Shown: positions 16,240 to 24,537 of the stretch, one piece after another
Layout of the letters: each line of letters opens with the position of its first letter
Position numbering within the stretch: the first letter of the stretch is position 1
Assembly (NCBI RefSeq): GCF_947500065.1
Contig: NZ_CANMQT010000002.1
Location: 1-64,000 of the forward strand
Length of the DNA: 64,000 nucleotides
Direction: 5' to 3'
Source: an uncultured Aquimarina sp.
GTDB lineage: Bacteria > Bacteroidota > Bacteroidia > Flavobacteriales > Flavobacteriaceae
Translations under genes and position numbers: made by a program
The notes under the pieces: generated by a model
The model's database searches: none
The model's input: the letters and a program-made list of their open reading frames with translations, nothing else
What the model was told of the DNA's origin: nothing

Positions 16240-16436
16240 TTTGGAACTTTATGCATAATAAACTCATATTTGCACCATAAATAAGAACAAAAAAATAAGT
16301 TTTAAATATCTATGAATCTATTTTGTACACATAAAAAAGGACGCTGTAAAGTTATTTTCAAATCGAAAGCATAGATAAAAAACTAGAAAACGATATACAT
16401 CTGAAGAGCGTCCAAAAAAATTGGACGCTTTTTTTA
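16240..16436 (+). promoter_or_regulatory. leader unit A1: promoter, short ORF and competing terminator
   Basis: A -33-like TTTGG (16240) and -7-like ATATTTGC (16266-16273) begin a leader. Segment 1 GGACGCT (16339-16345) lies inside the short ORF. Segment 2 AGCGTCC (16407-16413) can pair with segment 1 or with segment 3 GGACGCT (16423-16429), and segment 3 runs into a T-tract. The 2:3 hairpin is an intrinsic terminator; the 1:2 hairpin excludes it. This is the layout of ribosome-mediated attenuation. The same triple occurs at 42923-43012. Downstream genes are the rtcB2-prfH operon. Confidence 0.7.
16312..16374 (+). CDS. putative leader peptide A1 (20 residues)
   Basis: An ATG at 16312 opens a 20-codon ORF (MNLFCTHKKGRCKVIFKSKA). 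Its codons 10-12 cover the first GGACGCT segment of the attenuator. A ribosome here would mask segment 1 and favour termination; a stall or absence upstream would let segments 1 and 2 pair. The peptide is probably regulatory only. Translation is not proven. Confidence 0.5.
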   Translation: MNLFCTHKKGRCKVIFKSKA

Positions 16437-16526
16437 TGCATCATTTTTAGAAACTATGAACACCAAATAAAATGTTGTTTGAGCGATACTCTTAAGAGGC
16501 ACAGTTAGTTACTAAATTGGTTAGTT

Positions 16527-16553
16527 TCCGTCACTAAACGGACAGGAATTCCT
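16527..16553. promoter_or_regulatory. conserved palindromic block upstream of leader B1
   Basis: TCCGT (16527-16531) pairs with ACGGA (16538-16542), followed by the perfect palindrome AGGAATTCCT (16544-16553) and TTTATCTAAAAACAAGCATAA. The same arrangement, with compensating changes in the palindrome, lies at 43122-43148. Conserved structure suggests an operator or an RNA hairpin. Confidence 0.55.
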
Positions 16554-16609
16554 TTATCTAAAAACAAGCATAAATAGCTGATAATCAAATAAATAAATTG
16601 AAAAATAAT

Positions 16610-16825
16610 TTGCATACTTAAAAAATAGATTTGATATTTGCACCGCAATACAGCAATAACTATTAATAACCGAAGTACTATGACCTTTACAAACATATAC
16701 ACTGATACATCAGGAGAACGAGGTTCTTTTATGTATACGCTTCGGGACTTCTATAATTCATAAACTGATTATAACAGTTTACTATAAAGTCCGAAGTAAG
16801 AATAAAGTTTCGGACTTTTATTTTT
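16610..16825 (+). promoter_or_regulatory. leader unit B1: promoter, short ORF and competing terminator
   Basis: TTTGC (16610) and GATATTTGC (16633-16641) form a promoter shared with unit B2. Segment 1 CTTCGGGACTT (16740-16750) is inside the short ORF; segment 2 AAAGTCCGAAG (16786-16796) can pair with it (one bulged G) or with segment 3 TTTCGGACTTT (16808-16818), which is followed by ATTTTT. Again terminator and anti-terminator exclude each other. Confidence 0.68.
16680..16763 (+). CDS. putative leader peptide B1 (27 residues)
   Basis: An ATG at 16680, about 40 bases past the -7 box, opens 27 codons (MTFTNIYTDTSGERGSFM ...) ending at TAA 16761-16763. Segment 1 of the attenuator overlaps codons 20-24. 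Aromatic and Thr codons are frequent. Probably a regulatory leader rather than a functional protein. Confidence 0.5.
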   Translation: MTFTNIYTDTSGERGSFMYTLRDFYNS

Positions 16826-17084
16826 AGCAACTCCTCTTAAGATTAACTAACACTCAGAATATCAATACTAATTGATATATCGCACCGTTGCGCTCAGTTG
16901 TAACACTGATCTGTCATATTGAGCTTGTCAAAGTGTTGTCTAAGTATTCCGAAAAAATCAACAAGTATTAATTTTTTAAACAATAATCAAATGAAATTTT
17001 ATAACCATAACAGTTAGGGTTTCAGTGATCAAAAGATATGCTGGAATCATTAGTAAGACAATTATGAACTAAATAAAATGTCTA
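16826..17084. other. region between leader B1 and the rtcB2 operon
   Basis: No gene is seen. It contains fragments like the dispersed flavobacterial repeat (CTGTCATATTGAGCTTGTC near 16910). No separate promoter was recognised, so the operon may depend on readthrough from the leaders. Confidence 0.4.
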
Positions 17085-17774
17085 ATGAAACCGGCACATA
17101 TCAAAAGCCAAAGACAAAAAGAAGTTCGTCGTATTCAAAAAAGACAACGTAACATCTGGGAAGAACAACGAAATCTAGGATATATAAAACTAGAAAAACC
17201 TATTCGTCATGGTTGGTTTAAGGAATCTGTAATTACTAAAAATGTAGAAAAATATAAAAATCAAAAATACATTGAAGAATTACACAAAAAGTTAGAAAAA
17301 TCATTTTGGGGAAGAACTAAAGAAGAAGCCGAGAAAAATTGGCTTCATGAAACTTCAAAATATTTAATTAACAAAAAATTACCAACTATAAGTCCTAGAT
17401 CTTTTAATAAACTTAGTGATGGCGCACAAAGAATGTGTGTTCCTTTTAGATATTATACTAGGAAGAAGAAACTAAAACTTCGGTTTTATGTCAACCTTCC
17501 CAAAGGTACATACAAGATCAAATTTACGAAAGCCTATGTAACGCATAGTAAACGAATAGATCCAAAACTAGAAAGTGAAGATGCATTACTAGAACAAAAG
17601 TTGTTGAAAAATGGATACTTCGAGGAAGTACAAAAACAATATAACTGGAGAGATTATTGGCAAATTTCAAAAGCTAAAAAAGAAAAGCTAAAAATTAATA
17701 GTAAACTAAGGGATCTAAAAAAATATAAGATTCCAGAAATTATAAAAGAAGAAATATCATGGGAAAGAAATTAA
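17085..17774 (+). CDS. basic protein of unknown function, first gene of rtcB2-prfH operon
   Basis: This 229-residue protein is very rich in Lys and Arg (RQKEVRRIQKRQRNIWEEQR at the N-terminus) and in Trp. It has no signal peptide or membrane segment. The middle (DGAQRMCVPFRYYTRKKKLKLRFYVNLP) looks like a folded beta-containing core. I do not recognise the family. Its last 16 bases overlap the rtcB2 start, so the two are translationally coupled. High positive charge and position suggest an RNA- or ribosome-binding partner of RtcB2/PrfH. That is inference. Confidence 0.75.
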   Translation: MKPAHIKSQRQKEVRRIQKRQRNIWEEQRNLGYIKLEKPIRHGWFKESVITKNVEKYKNQKYIEELHKKLEKSFWGRTKEEAEKNWLHETSKYLINKKLPTISPRSFNKLSDGAQRMCVPFRYYTRKKKLKLRFYVNLPKGTYKIKFTKAYVTHSKRIDPKLESEDALLEQKLLKNGYFEEVQKQYNWRDYWQISKAKKEKLKINSKLRDLKKYKIPEIIKEEISWERN

Positions 17775-19150
17775 GCGGAAAAGACTTAATCAAATTAGGC
17801 TTTCCAAAAAACAATAGTATTAATGTGACATTAGGTCAGATTAATCGCTATCAAAAAAGAGTAAAAAAAGAACAAATATTAATAGAAGCAAAAAAAGTAT
17901 TATTAAATCCAGAAGCCTATCAAGGTGATGGCGTATGGGGTAAGATTGCTGAAAGTTTACTAAAGCCAGTGGAAGTAAAAAAACATGCTTTAAAAACTAT
18001 CAGATCACCGTTTCAGATCTATGGAGAAAATGAAATCGATGACCAGGCAAAATACCAGCTGTATGATGCACTCAAGTTGCCAGTAGCAGTTGCAGGTGCT
18101 TTAATGCCAGATGCACATAGTGGCTATGGGTTACCAATTGGTGGAGTACTTGCTACAAAAAACGCAGTGATTCCATATGGTGTAGGCGTAGATATAGGAT
18201 GTAGAATGTGTTTGACCATTTATCCAATTGCGATCTCTTACTTAAAAGGGAAAAAACATCAATTGGAGAATATATTGTCTGAACACACCAAATTCGGAAT
18301 GTATGAAACCCATAAAATAAAGCATGATCATGAGGTTTTTGAACGAGAGGAATTTAAAAACATTCCATTAGTAAAAAGACTAAAAGACAAAGCGTATAAG
18401 CAATTGGGAACCTCTGGCGGTGGTAATCATTTTGTAGAATTTGGAACTGTAGCTATTACAGATACGGCAAATGAATGGGGGTTGGATGTAGGAACCTATA
18501 TAGGTGTATTGTCACATAGCGGATCTCGAGGATTGGGAGCCAATATTGCTAAACATTATACCTATTTGGCAACCAAACAATGTCCTTTACCAAAGCATGT
18601 ACAACAATTAGCTTGGCTAGATCTAAATACCCACGATGGTCAGGAATATTGGTTAGCTATGAATCTTGCCGGAGATTATGCGCAAGCGTGTCACGATGAT
18701 ATTCACGCCAGAATTGGAAAGTTATTAGGATCGAGACCTGTTGCCAAAATTGAAAATCATCACAATTTTGCTTGGAAACAAGAAGTAAATGGTGAAGAGT
18801 GTATTGTTCATAGAAAAGGAGCAACTCCTGCTGCCAAAGGCGAGTTAGGAATTATTCCGGGATCCATGACAGCTCCAGGATTTATTGTGAGAGGATTAGG
18901 AAATCCCGAAAGTTTGCAATCCGCTTCACACGGAGCTGGACGATTACATTCCAGAAGAAAGTGTAAAGAGAAATTTACCAAGAGTGATATCAAAAAACAA
19001 TTAAAAGCAAATGATGTCACACTGATTGGTGGAGGAATTGATGAAGCACCTATGGCTTACAAGGATATTAATAAAGTAATGTCTAATCAACAAGAATTAG
19101 TTGAGGTAGTTGGAACATTCACACCAAAAATCGTACGAATGGATAAGTAA
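17759..19150 (+). CDS. rtcB2: RtcB family RNA ligase, paralogue 2 (PrfH-associated)
   Basis: This 463-residue protein has all RtcB motifs in near-canonical form: PDAHSGYGLPIGGV, GVDIGCRMCL with metal-binding Asp/Cys, GTSGGGNHFVEFG, SHSGSRGLGAN, ENHHNFAW, RKGATPA, and SHGAGRLHSRRK with the guanylylated His. It overlaps the preceding gene and is followed by prfH, the known RtcB2-PrfH pairing. In E. coli that pair has been shown to rescue and repair ribosomes cut in the 16S decoding centre. It is clearly distinct from the copy at 11321 (DIGC versus DICC). Expression is likely controlled by the two attenuator-like leaders at 16240-16825. Confidence 0.96.
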   Translation: MGKKLSGKDLIKLGFPKNNSINVTLGQINRYQKRVKKEQILIEAKKVLLNPEAYQGDGVWGKIAESLLKPVEVKKHALKTIRSPFQIYGENEIDDQAKYQLYDALKLPVAVAGALMPDAHSGYGLPIGGVLATKNAVIPYGVGVDIGCRMCLTIYPIAISYLKGKKHQLENILSEHTKFGMYETHKIKHDHEVFEREEFKNIPLVKRLKDKAYKQLGTSGGGNHFVEFGTVAITDTANEWGLDVGTYIGVLSHSGSRGLGANIAKHYTYLATKQCPLPKHVQQLAWLDLNTHDGQEYWLAMNLAGDYAQACHDDIHARIGKLLGSRPVAKIENHHNFAWKQEVNGEECIVHRKGATPAAKGELGIIPGSMTAPGFIVRGLGNPESLQSASHGAGRLHSRRKCKEKFTKSDIKKQLKANDVTLIGGGIDEAPMAYKDINKVMSNQQELVEVVGTFTPKIVRMDK

Positions 19151-19157
19151 TGTGATT

Positions 19158-19289
19158 TGGGCGTTTCCCGTCGCGGCGGGTCAGGCTTTCGGCTGTATCT
19201 TTTCTGTCATACTTCTCGACTTAAGCTTGTCTTGAGCTTGTCGAAAGGCTCGAAGAGACAGAAAAGGATGCCGCCTTAATCCTTAACGC
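19158..19289. repeat. dispersed flavobacterial repeat, copy 1
   Basis: An imperfectly palindromic element of about 130 bp, with GGGCGT at one end, CTGTATCTTTTCTGTC and GACAGAAAAGGATGCCGCC in the middle and CCTTAACGC at the other end. Related copies lie at 47688-47820 (inverted) and 53789-53927. Confidence 0.7.
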
Positions 19290-19305
19290 AAAAAAGAATA
19301 AAAAA

Positions 19306-19998
19306 ATGGACAAAATAATTCAAATTACGGCCGGAAGAGGACCTGCAGAATGTTGTTGGGTAGTAGCCCAAGTACTGAAGCTATTTCTAGAAGAAATTAA
19401 AAATAGTGGATTTACGTATATCATACTACAGAGAGATAAAGGTTCTGAAAATGGAACCGTACAATCCGCAACCATACAACTAAAAGGAAAAGAAATAGAC
19501 ACCTTTTTAGCGTCATGGCTAGGAACCATTCAGTGGATTGGTACTTCTAAATTTCGGAAGCACCATAAACGAAAAAACTGGTTTATCGGAATGTATGAAG
19601 TCAAACAGACTCAACTGATAACGCTAAATGAAAAAGATATTTCCTTTCAGGCAATGCGAAGTTCAGGTCCTGGCGGTCAAAATGTAAACAAAGTAAACTC
19701 TGCAGTTCGCGCTACTTATAACCCAACCGGTGATCAAGTAGTAGTAATGGATAGCAGATCACAACATCAAAATAAAAAAATCTCAATAGAACGATTAAAA
19801 GAAAAAGTACATCAAAGTCAGCTTACCAAATTACAAAAATCGTTATCTGATCAATGGGAAAATCACTTGAATATTCAACGAGGTAACCCAATCAGAACAT
19901 TTAAGGGAACTGATTTTAAAAAAAATCATAAAAAACAATCGTATGCGTCCAATCGACAACAATTAAAAAAAGATTTGCGCAACGACTTAAAAAACTAG
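19306..19998 (+). CDS. prfH: peptide chain release factor H
   Basis: This 230-residue protein is a codon-independent release-factor homologue. The GGQ peptide-hydrolysis motif is seen at about residue 123 (RSSGPGGQNVNKVNSAVR), followed by a basic C-terminal tail. The N-terminal part (ITAGRGPAECCWVVAQVLK) is characteristic of PrfH; the codon-recognition domain of RF1/RF2 is absent. PrfH hydrolyses peptidyl-tRNA on ribosomes whose decoding centre was cleaved, so that RtcB2 can reseal the 16S rRNA. It follows rtcB2 by 155 bp, the gap holding a dispersed repeat, and precedes a TPR gene by 5 bp. Confidence 0.95.
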   Translation: MDKIIQITAGRGPAECCWVVAQVLKLFLEEIKNSGFTYIILQRDKGSENGTVQSATIQLKGKEIDTFLASWLGTIQWIGTSKFRKHHKRKNWFIGMYEVKQTQLITLNEKDISFQAMRSSGPGGQNVNKVNSAVRATYNPTGDQVVVMDSRSQHQNKKISIERLKEKVHQSQLTKLQKSLSDQWENHLNIQRGNPIRTFKGTDFKKNHKKQSYASNRQQLKKDLRNDLKN

Positions 19999-20002
19999 CA
20001 TC

Positions 20003-20560
20003 ATGGGAAATTTACTAGACAAATACCTATTTCAGGCATTGGATGCATATCCATATAACCTAGAAGAAGCTGTAGAATCATTGAACTATGCATTGTCATA
20101 CGATGATAAAAATCCAATTGCACTTTGTTTAATGGGACAAATTTATGCTGAAAGTCTTAAAAATTATGAAACTGCAAAAGAGTATTATCAACAAGCTTTA
20201 GCAGAAGATATATACGCATTAGATGTATATCCAAAATATATCAATGTATTGCTTTGGAATGAAGATTATGATGAAGCAGAAAAACTAATTGACTTTGCCT
20301 TGACTTTAAAAGGAACAGATAAAGCAGTTTTATATCTACAAAAAGGAATCCTTTTCGAACAAAAAACGGCATATAAAAAAGCACTTAAAGTACTGAAAAT
20401 TGCCAAAATACACACCTACAACAATTACTTCATAAGTGATATCGAAGGTGATGAAAAAAGGATTAAAGACAAAATGCCTAAAAAGAAAAATAAGAAGAAG
20501 AAAAAAGGAAACAAAACCGATAGCTCTTCTAATAAGTCAAAAAAGAAGAAAAAGAATTAA
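20003..20560 (+). CDS. TPR protein with lysine-rich tail
   Basis: This 185-residue protein contains about four tetratricopeptide-like repeats (ALSYDDKNPIALCLMGQIYAE; AKEYYQQALAEDIYALDVYP; ALKGTDKAVLYLQKG-type units). It ends in a tail of about 30 residues that is almost all Lys, Ser and Asn, resembling ribosome- or RNA-binding extensions. It starts 4 bases after the prfH stop, so it is co-translated. A scaffold for the RtcB2/PrfH repair complex is plausible but not shown. Confidence 0.8.
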   Translation: MGNLLDKYLFQALDAYPYNLEEAVESLNYALSYDDKNPIALCLMGQIYAESLKNYETAKEYYQQALAEDIYALDVYPKYINVLLWNEDYDEAEKLIDFALTLKGTDKAVLYLQKGILFEQKTAYKKALKVLKIAKIHTYNNYFISDIEGDEKRIKDKMPKKKNKKKKKGNKTDSSSNKSKKKKKN

Positions 20561-20567
20561 TAATGAT

Positions 20568-20658
20568 CTGTCATTCTAGTCGTTCGACTTGGCTCAGGCT
20601 AAACTAAAGGCTGGAATCCAAAATATTACAATGGATTCTGGTCTACGACAGAATGACA
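20568..20658. repeat. inverted-repeat element
   Basis: TGTCATTCT and AGAATGACA border a stretch of about 90 bp with internal GGCTGGAATCC/GGATTCTGG complementarity. It resembles a small palindromic intergenic repeat and lies between two genes of the operon. Confidence 0.6.
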
Positions 20659-20674
20659 AAATAAAAAAAGAACT

Positions 20675-21223
20675 ATGGGAGCTCCACACAACAAAAAAAG
20701 ATATGGAGAACTGTGGCCTAGCTATAGAATTTATCATGCATTAGAAATATTAATACCGCTTAAAGATTTAGTTATTTTATCAGGAGGATGGGCGTGGCAT
20801 TTTTTATCACCTATAGGTCATACAGAATATAAACATGCGCATGATCATAAAGACATTGATCTTTTTGTAGATCCTAAACATGTAGCTCAGGTAATGTGTA
20901 TACTACAGGAAAATGATTTCCTAAAAGTATGGACACGCTATGACAACCTACCAAGTGATGAGAATTTTAGGCGTTATGAAAAAACTGTGATCACAGAAAA
21001 TGAAAGACCTGTAAGAATCACAATTGATTTTTTCGTAAAACCACATATTCCTTATCGCACTATAAAAGGATGGACTATTGTAGAACCATCTTACTTACTA
21101 GGATTGTATTCTAATATCCACTCTAGCGATAAGTGCTGGGCAGTACAATCTGCGATTAAACTATTGGATCAAAACATAGATCCTTTGGATAAAGAGGAAT
21201 TGGTAACGATTCCAAAAATATAA
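20675..21223 (+). CDS. nucleotidyltransferase-like protein
   Basis: This 182-residue protein carries a pattern of the nucleotidyltransferase fold used by MNT and aminoglycoside/lincosamide adenylyltransferases: ILSGGWAWHFL near residue 36, then HDHKDIDLFV at about 61-70 with the paired acidic residues, and a third acidic candidate in ITIDFFV. This suggests transfer of a nucleotide to RNA, protein or a small molecule. It is embedded in the rtcB2-prfH gene series. CCA-like repair of tRNA ends is an attractive guess but the sequence does not settle it. Confidence 0.65.
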   Translation: MGAPHNKKRYGELWPSYRIYHALEILIPLKDLVILSGGWAWHFLSPIGHTEYKHAHDHKDIDLFVDPKHVAQVMCILQENDFLKVWTRYDNLPSDENFRRYEKTVITENERPVRITIDFFVKPHIPYRTIKGWTIVEPSYLLGLYSNIHSSDKCWAVQSAIKLLDQNIDPLDKEELVTIPKI

Positions 21224-21281
21224 AGACAAACTAGGTCCATTAGTCCGTCGCGGCAGGTTAACAGATCTAAAAAACAATAAC

Positions 21282-22244
21282 ATGAAAGAATGTATAATAA
21301 ATTTAGATTTACCTCCAGAAAAAAGATGGGTGTTTCTTAAAACATATAAAAAAGAAGTAAACGAACTACTCCAATATTACATCAATGATTTTGTTGAAGC
21401 AGATATTTTATTTGATTCTGTAAATGAATATAAAGAACGATTGGTATCTAAAGAGTATCTAAAAGAAATAGATGGTATAGCTACCATCTGTGATTTCTCT
21501 TCCGATCAAATATTGATAGCAAACTTATACTATGACCTCTTAAAATTTTATTTAGGTTGTACTGCATTTGCGGTTTATAATGGAACCGAAATATTACATT
21601 CCAGAAATCTAGATTGGCACACAGAAAATGATTTATTAAGTAAACATTCAATAATTTTTGATTTTCAAAAAAAAGGTAAGACACTATATAAATCAGTTGG
21701 ATGGCCGGGTTTTATTGGAATCTTATCTGGAACTAAAATTGGAAAATTTTCACTAACCTTGAACGCAGTTTCTAGTAATGATTCTCCAGAAATCGCAACT
21801 CCCATTTCATTTTTATTAAGAGATGTCTTAGGTGATTGTAATTCATTCCAAGATGCCAAATACAAAATAGAACAAACCATGATCATGAGCGATTGTTTGA
21901 TTCTTCTTTCGGGTGTAAAAAGAGAAGATAAAGTGGTCATTGAAAGAACTCCTAAAAGGTTTGCAACTAGAACAACGGAAGAAGACTATATAATTGTTAC
22001 TAATGATTATAAACTTCTTCAGAATAGTTCTTCAACCGGAAACATGTTGCAGGACACCTCTTGTGGAAGATATGATAATACTCAGGAATTACTATTAAAA
22101 AATATTCCGCTTAATGATAAGGAGTGTTTAAAAATATTGCAAGATGATAACATAATGATGGAAATTACTGTCCAGCAGATGGTATTTCATAATCACTCTG
22201 GAAAAATTAAACTAATAAAAACCTGTGAATCTATTATGAAATAA
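21282..22244 (+). CDS. NAAA/acid ceramidase-like amidase
   Basis: This 320-residue protein resembles the N-terminal-nucleophile amidases of the acid ceramidase and N-acylethanolamine acid amidase type. The region YLGCTAFAVYNGTEILHSRNLDW (near residue 93) provides the cysteine that becomes the nucleophile after self-cleavage, followed by a conserved RNLDW. Later, SLTLNAVSSND and ATRTTEEDYIIVTNDY fit the fold. No signal peptide is seen, which is unusual for the eukaryotic relatives. It shares orientation with the RtcB2 series but its link to RNA repair is unclear. Confidence 0.75.
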   Translation: MKECIINLDLPPEKRWVFLKTYKKEVNELLQYYINDFVEADILFDSVNEYKERLVSKEYLKEIDGIATICDFSSDQILIANLYYDLLKFYLGCTAFAVYNGTEILHSRNLDWHTENDLLSKHSIIFDFQKKGKTLYKSVGWPGFIGILSGTKIGKFSLTLNAVSSNDSPEIATPISFLLRDVLGDCNSFQDAKYKIEQTMIMSDCLILLSGVKREDKVVIERTPKRFATRTTEEDYIIVTNDYKLLQNSSSTGNMLQDTSCGRYDNTQELLLKNIPLNDKECLKILQDDNIMMEITVQQMVFHNHSGKIKLIKTCESIMK

Positions 22245-22310
22245 AATTCGTTTTTAGAATTACATTAAACTAAACCTATGGATCTGCAATTACAGATTCA
22301 TAGGCATTAA

Positions 22311-22883
22311 ATGATAAAACAACAAATAATGAAAACAACAAATACAATTATAATTATAGACCTAGAAGCTACATGCTGGAATGGTCCTATTCCTAAAGGT
22401 CAAGTAAACGAAATTATAGAAATCGGCATCTGTGTACTAAATACTGAAACTAGAGAGATTTCTAAAAATCGAGGAATCTTAATTAAACCTGAACGATCTG
22501 AGGTAAGTCCATTCTGTACAGAATTAACCACCATTACAAAAGAATTACTAGATCAAGAAGGTGTTTCATTTATAGAAGCTTGTGAAATTTTGAGAACCGA
22601 ATATCAGGGACACCAACATACTTGGGCAAGTTATGGGCAGTATGATCTAAATATGATAAAAAAGCAATGCAATTACCGAGAAATAGAATATCCTTTATCA
22701 CAAAATCACATCAATGTAAAAGAACTTTTTACAGAAACTAAAGGACTCAGAAAAAAAACAGGAATGAAAGGCGCTTTAGGCATGTTGGATATTCCTCTAG
22801 AAGGAACACATCACAGAGGTGTAGATGATGCTAAAAATATAGCTAAAATTTTGGATTGGTGTATACAACAACAAAAACCATAA
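22311..22883 (+). CDS. DEDDh 3'-5' exonuclease (ERI1/KapD-like)
   Basis: This 190-residue protein has the DEDDh exonuclease motifs: IIDLEATCW (Exo I, D and E, near residue 18), SYGQYDLNMI (Exo II, D), and HHRGVDDAKNIAKI (Exo III, H and D). ERI1-type enzymes trim RNA 3' ends, including rRNA and siRNA. Here it ends the series after rtcB2-prfH, so trimming damaged RNA ends before ligation is a fair hypothesis. An in-frame ATG at 22329 gives an alternative start six codons later. Confidence 0.85.
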   Translation: MIKQQIMKTTNTIIIIDLEATCWNGPIPKGQVNEIIEIGICVLNTETREISKNRGILIKPERSEVSPFCTELTTITKELLDQEGVSFIEACEILRTEYQGHQHTWASYGQYDLNMIKKQCNYREIEYPLSQNHINVKELFTETKGLRKKTGMKGALGMLDIPLEGTHHRGVDDAKNIAKILDWCIQQQKP

Positions 22884-23570
22884 GAGTATATACTCATGCA
22901 ACACTGTTTAAAGAAATGTAAAATACTAAAGTATACTCTCAATACAATAAGATATATTAAAATATAAAAATACGGGACTTACTTATGATGCCATTTGTAA
23001 ATTAATTCTTACGTATTATTTCGATTTTAAATGCCAAAAAAGGTACTTTTCTTTACTGTAAAGCCATACCTAAATGTTAAAATTTAGTTAATATTAACAT
23101 TTAGGTGTAAGGTTTAACTTTTTCTTAGTTTTTATCGCTTTTTAAAAAAAACACGAACTCAAACATGTAATTTTTGCAATAAAAAACATAAAGCAACATT
23201 CAATATTAAAAACAAAATCTTACTAAAAAAAGAAAGGGTAATCTGATTATTTTAAAGCTTGATTGCTTCAATGAATCAAGGTATTATAGATTTTAAACTC
23301 AGTAAATCAATCATAAAAAAATTAACTTATTCTATTAAGATTTGATGTACTGTTGTGCTTCAAAAAAAAGAAAATCGTAAAATACATAAAACCATAATTC
23401 ACTTAAAGGTTTAACAGTAAACAAATTACAAGTTAATCTCAAAAATTGTAAGAATTGTATTTCTTATGATTTTTAACAAATTCTCACAAGCCTTCTTACG
23501 TCCCTTTTTTTTGTAATTTAGCCTGTATCAGCTTAAAAAACTAGTTACTAACCCCAAAATAACTAACAAA
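22884..23570. other. AT-rich intergenic region
   Basis: No gene is recognised in these 687 bases. A perfect 12-bp inverted repeat at 23069-23105 stands out and is listed separately. The right end (TTTTTTTTGTAATTTAGCC near 23510) could serve as the promoter of the next gene. Confidence 0.5.
23069..23105. promoter_or_regulatory. perfect 12-bp inverted repeat
   Basis: CCTAAATGTTAA (23069-23080) and TTAACATTTAGG (23094-23105) are exact inverted copies with 13 nt between them. No T-run follows, so it looks like a protein-binding operator or an RNA hairpin rather than a terminator. Its target gene is unknown. Confidence 0.5.
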
Positions 23571-24320
23571 ATGGAATCTCTTAAAACCCCCTTCCTTATT
23601 TTAATTTCTTTATTATTTTTTAAAACATATTCGCAAGAAATTGTAGATCACAATCCTTGGGATCAAATTTTGATTCTCAATGTTACAGATAACGGTCTGG
23701 TGAATTATGATGGAGTCACAAGGGATGTAGTCGTTTTTTATAAATACTTTAGATACCTTCAGGATATATCTCCAGAAAATCATTGGGATAATAAAGAAAA
23801 AATAGCCTATTGGCTTAATGTTTACAATGCTACTGTTATGAAAATGATTATTGATGAATATCCGATTACATCAATTAATCAGTTAGAAAACCCTTGGAAA
23901 CGAAAAGCCTTCAAATCAAAGGGTATTCGATATAGCCTAGATGATATTGAACATAATATTTTAAGAAAATTTGGTGACCCTAGGATTCATTTTCTTCTTA
24001 ATTGCGGTTCCATGTCTTCTCCAAGGCTATGGAATAGAGCCTATACCAGCAGTAATATTGAATATGCCCTAGAAGAAAGAACTAGAGAATTTATTAATGA
24101 TCCACAGCGAAATCAAATTAATTCTAAAACGGTGAGAATTTCTCAGTTATTTGAATGGTATGAAAATGATTTTGTGAGTAGTAATCATACGGATGTGATT
24201 GACTTTATCAATGAATATGCAACTACTCCAATTAACAAAACAATAGTCAAAAAATATGTTACATACGATTGGTCGCTAAACAAGAATGACGAAAAAACTC
24301 CAATAACGAGTAATAATTAA
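23571..24320 (+). CDS. DUF547 domain secreted protein
   Basis: This 249-residue protein starts with a signal peptide (MESLKTPFLILISLLFFKTYSQ). The DUF547 domain follows with typical motifs: KIAYWLNVYNATVMKMI, ILRKFGDPRIHFLLNCGSMSSPRL and a C-terminal FEWYENDF. The cysteine in LNCGS and the HF pair are thought to form a cysteine-protease-like centre in this family, but no function is established. Probably periplasmic. It precedes a beta-barrel gene and a di-haem protein gene on the same strand. Confidence 0.85.
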   Translation: MESLKTPFLILISLLFFKTYSQEIVDHNPWDQILILNVTDNGLVNYDGVTRDVVVFYKYFRYLQDISPENHWDNKEKIAYWLNVYNATVMKMIIDEYPITSINQLENPWKRKAFKSKGIRYSLDDIEHNILRKFGDPRIHFLLNCGSMSSPRLWNRAYTSSNIEYALEERTREFINDPQRNQINSKTVRISQLFEWYENDFVSSNHTDVIDFINEYATTPINKTIVKKYVTYDWSLNKNDEKTPITSNN

Positions 24321-24537
24321 ATATGGCTTTTTAGTTATACACTGATCAATTACAAGTTCTTTTTAAAATTTAGAACAAACACAACTTTTACCCATTACAA
24401 AACAGTGATAAACTGTGATGAATTTTCATTCATCATCGGTTCTATATATCTATGAAACTTGATTAAAAAGTTTATTAGAATCTATTGCCACACGCAGCCA
24501 TTTTCAAAACACTTTTAAAACCTAAACACACCTTATT

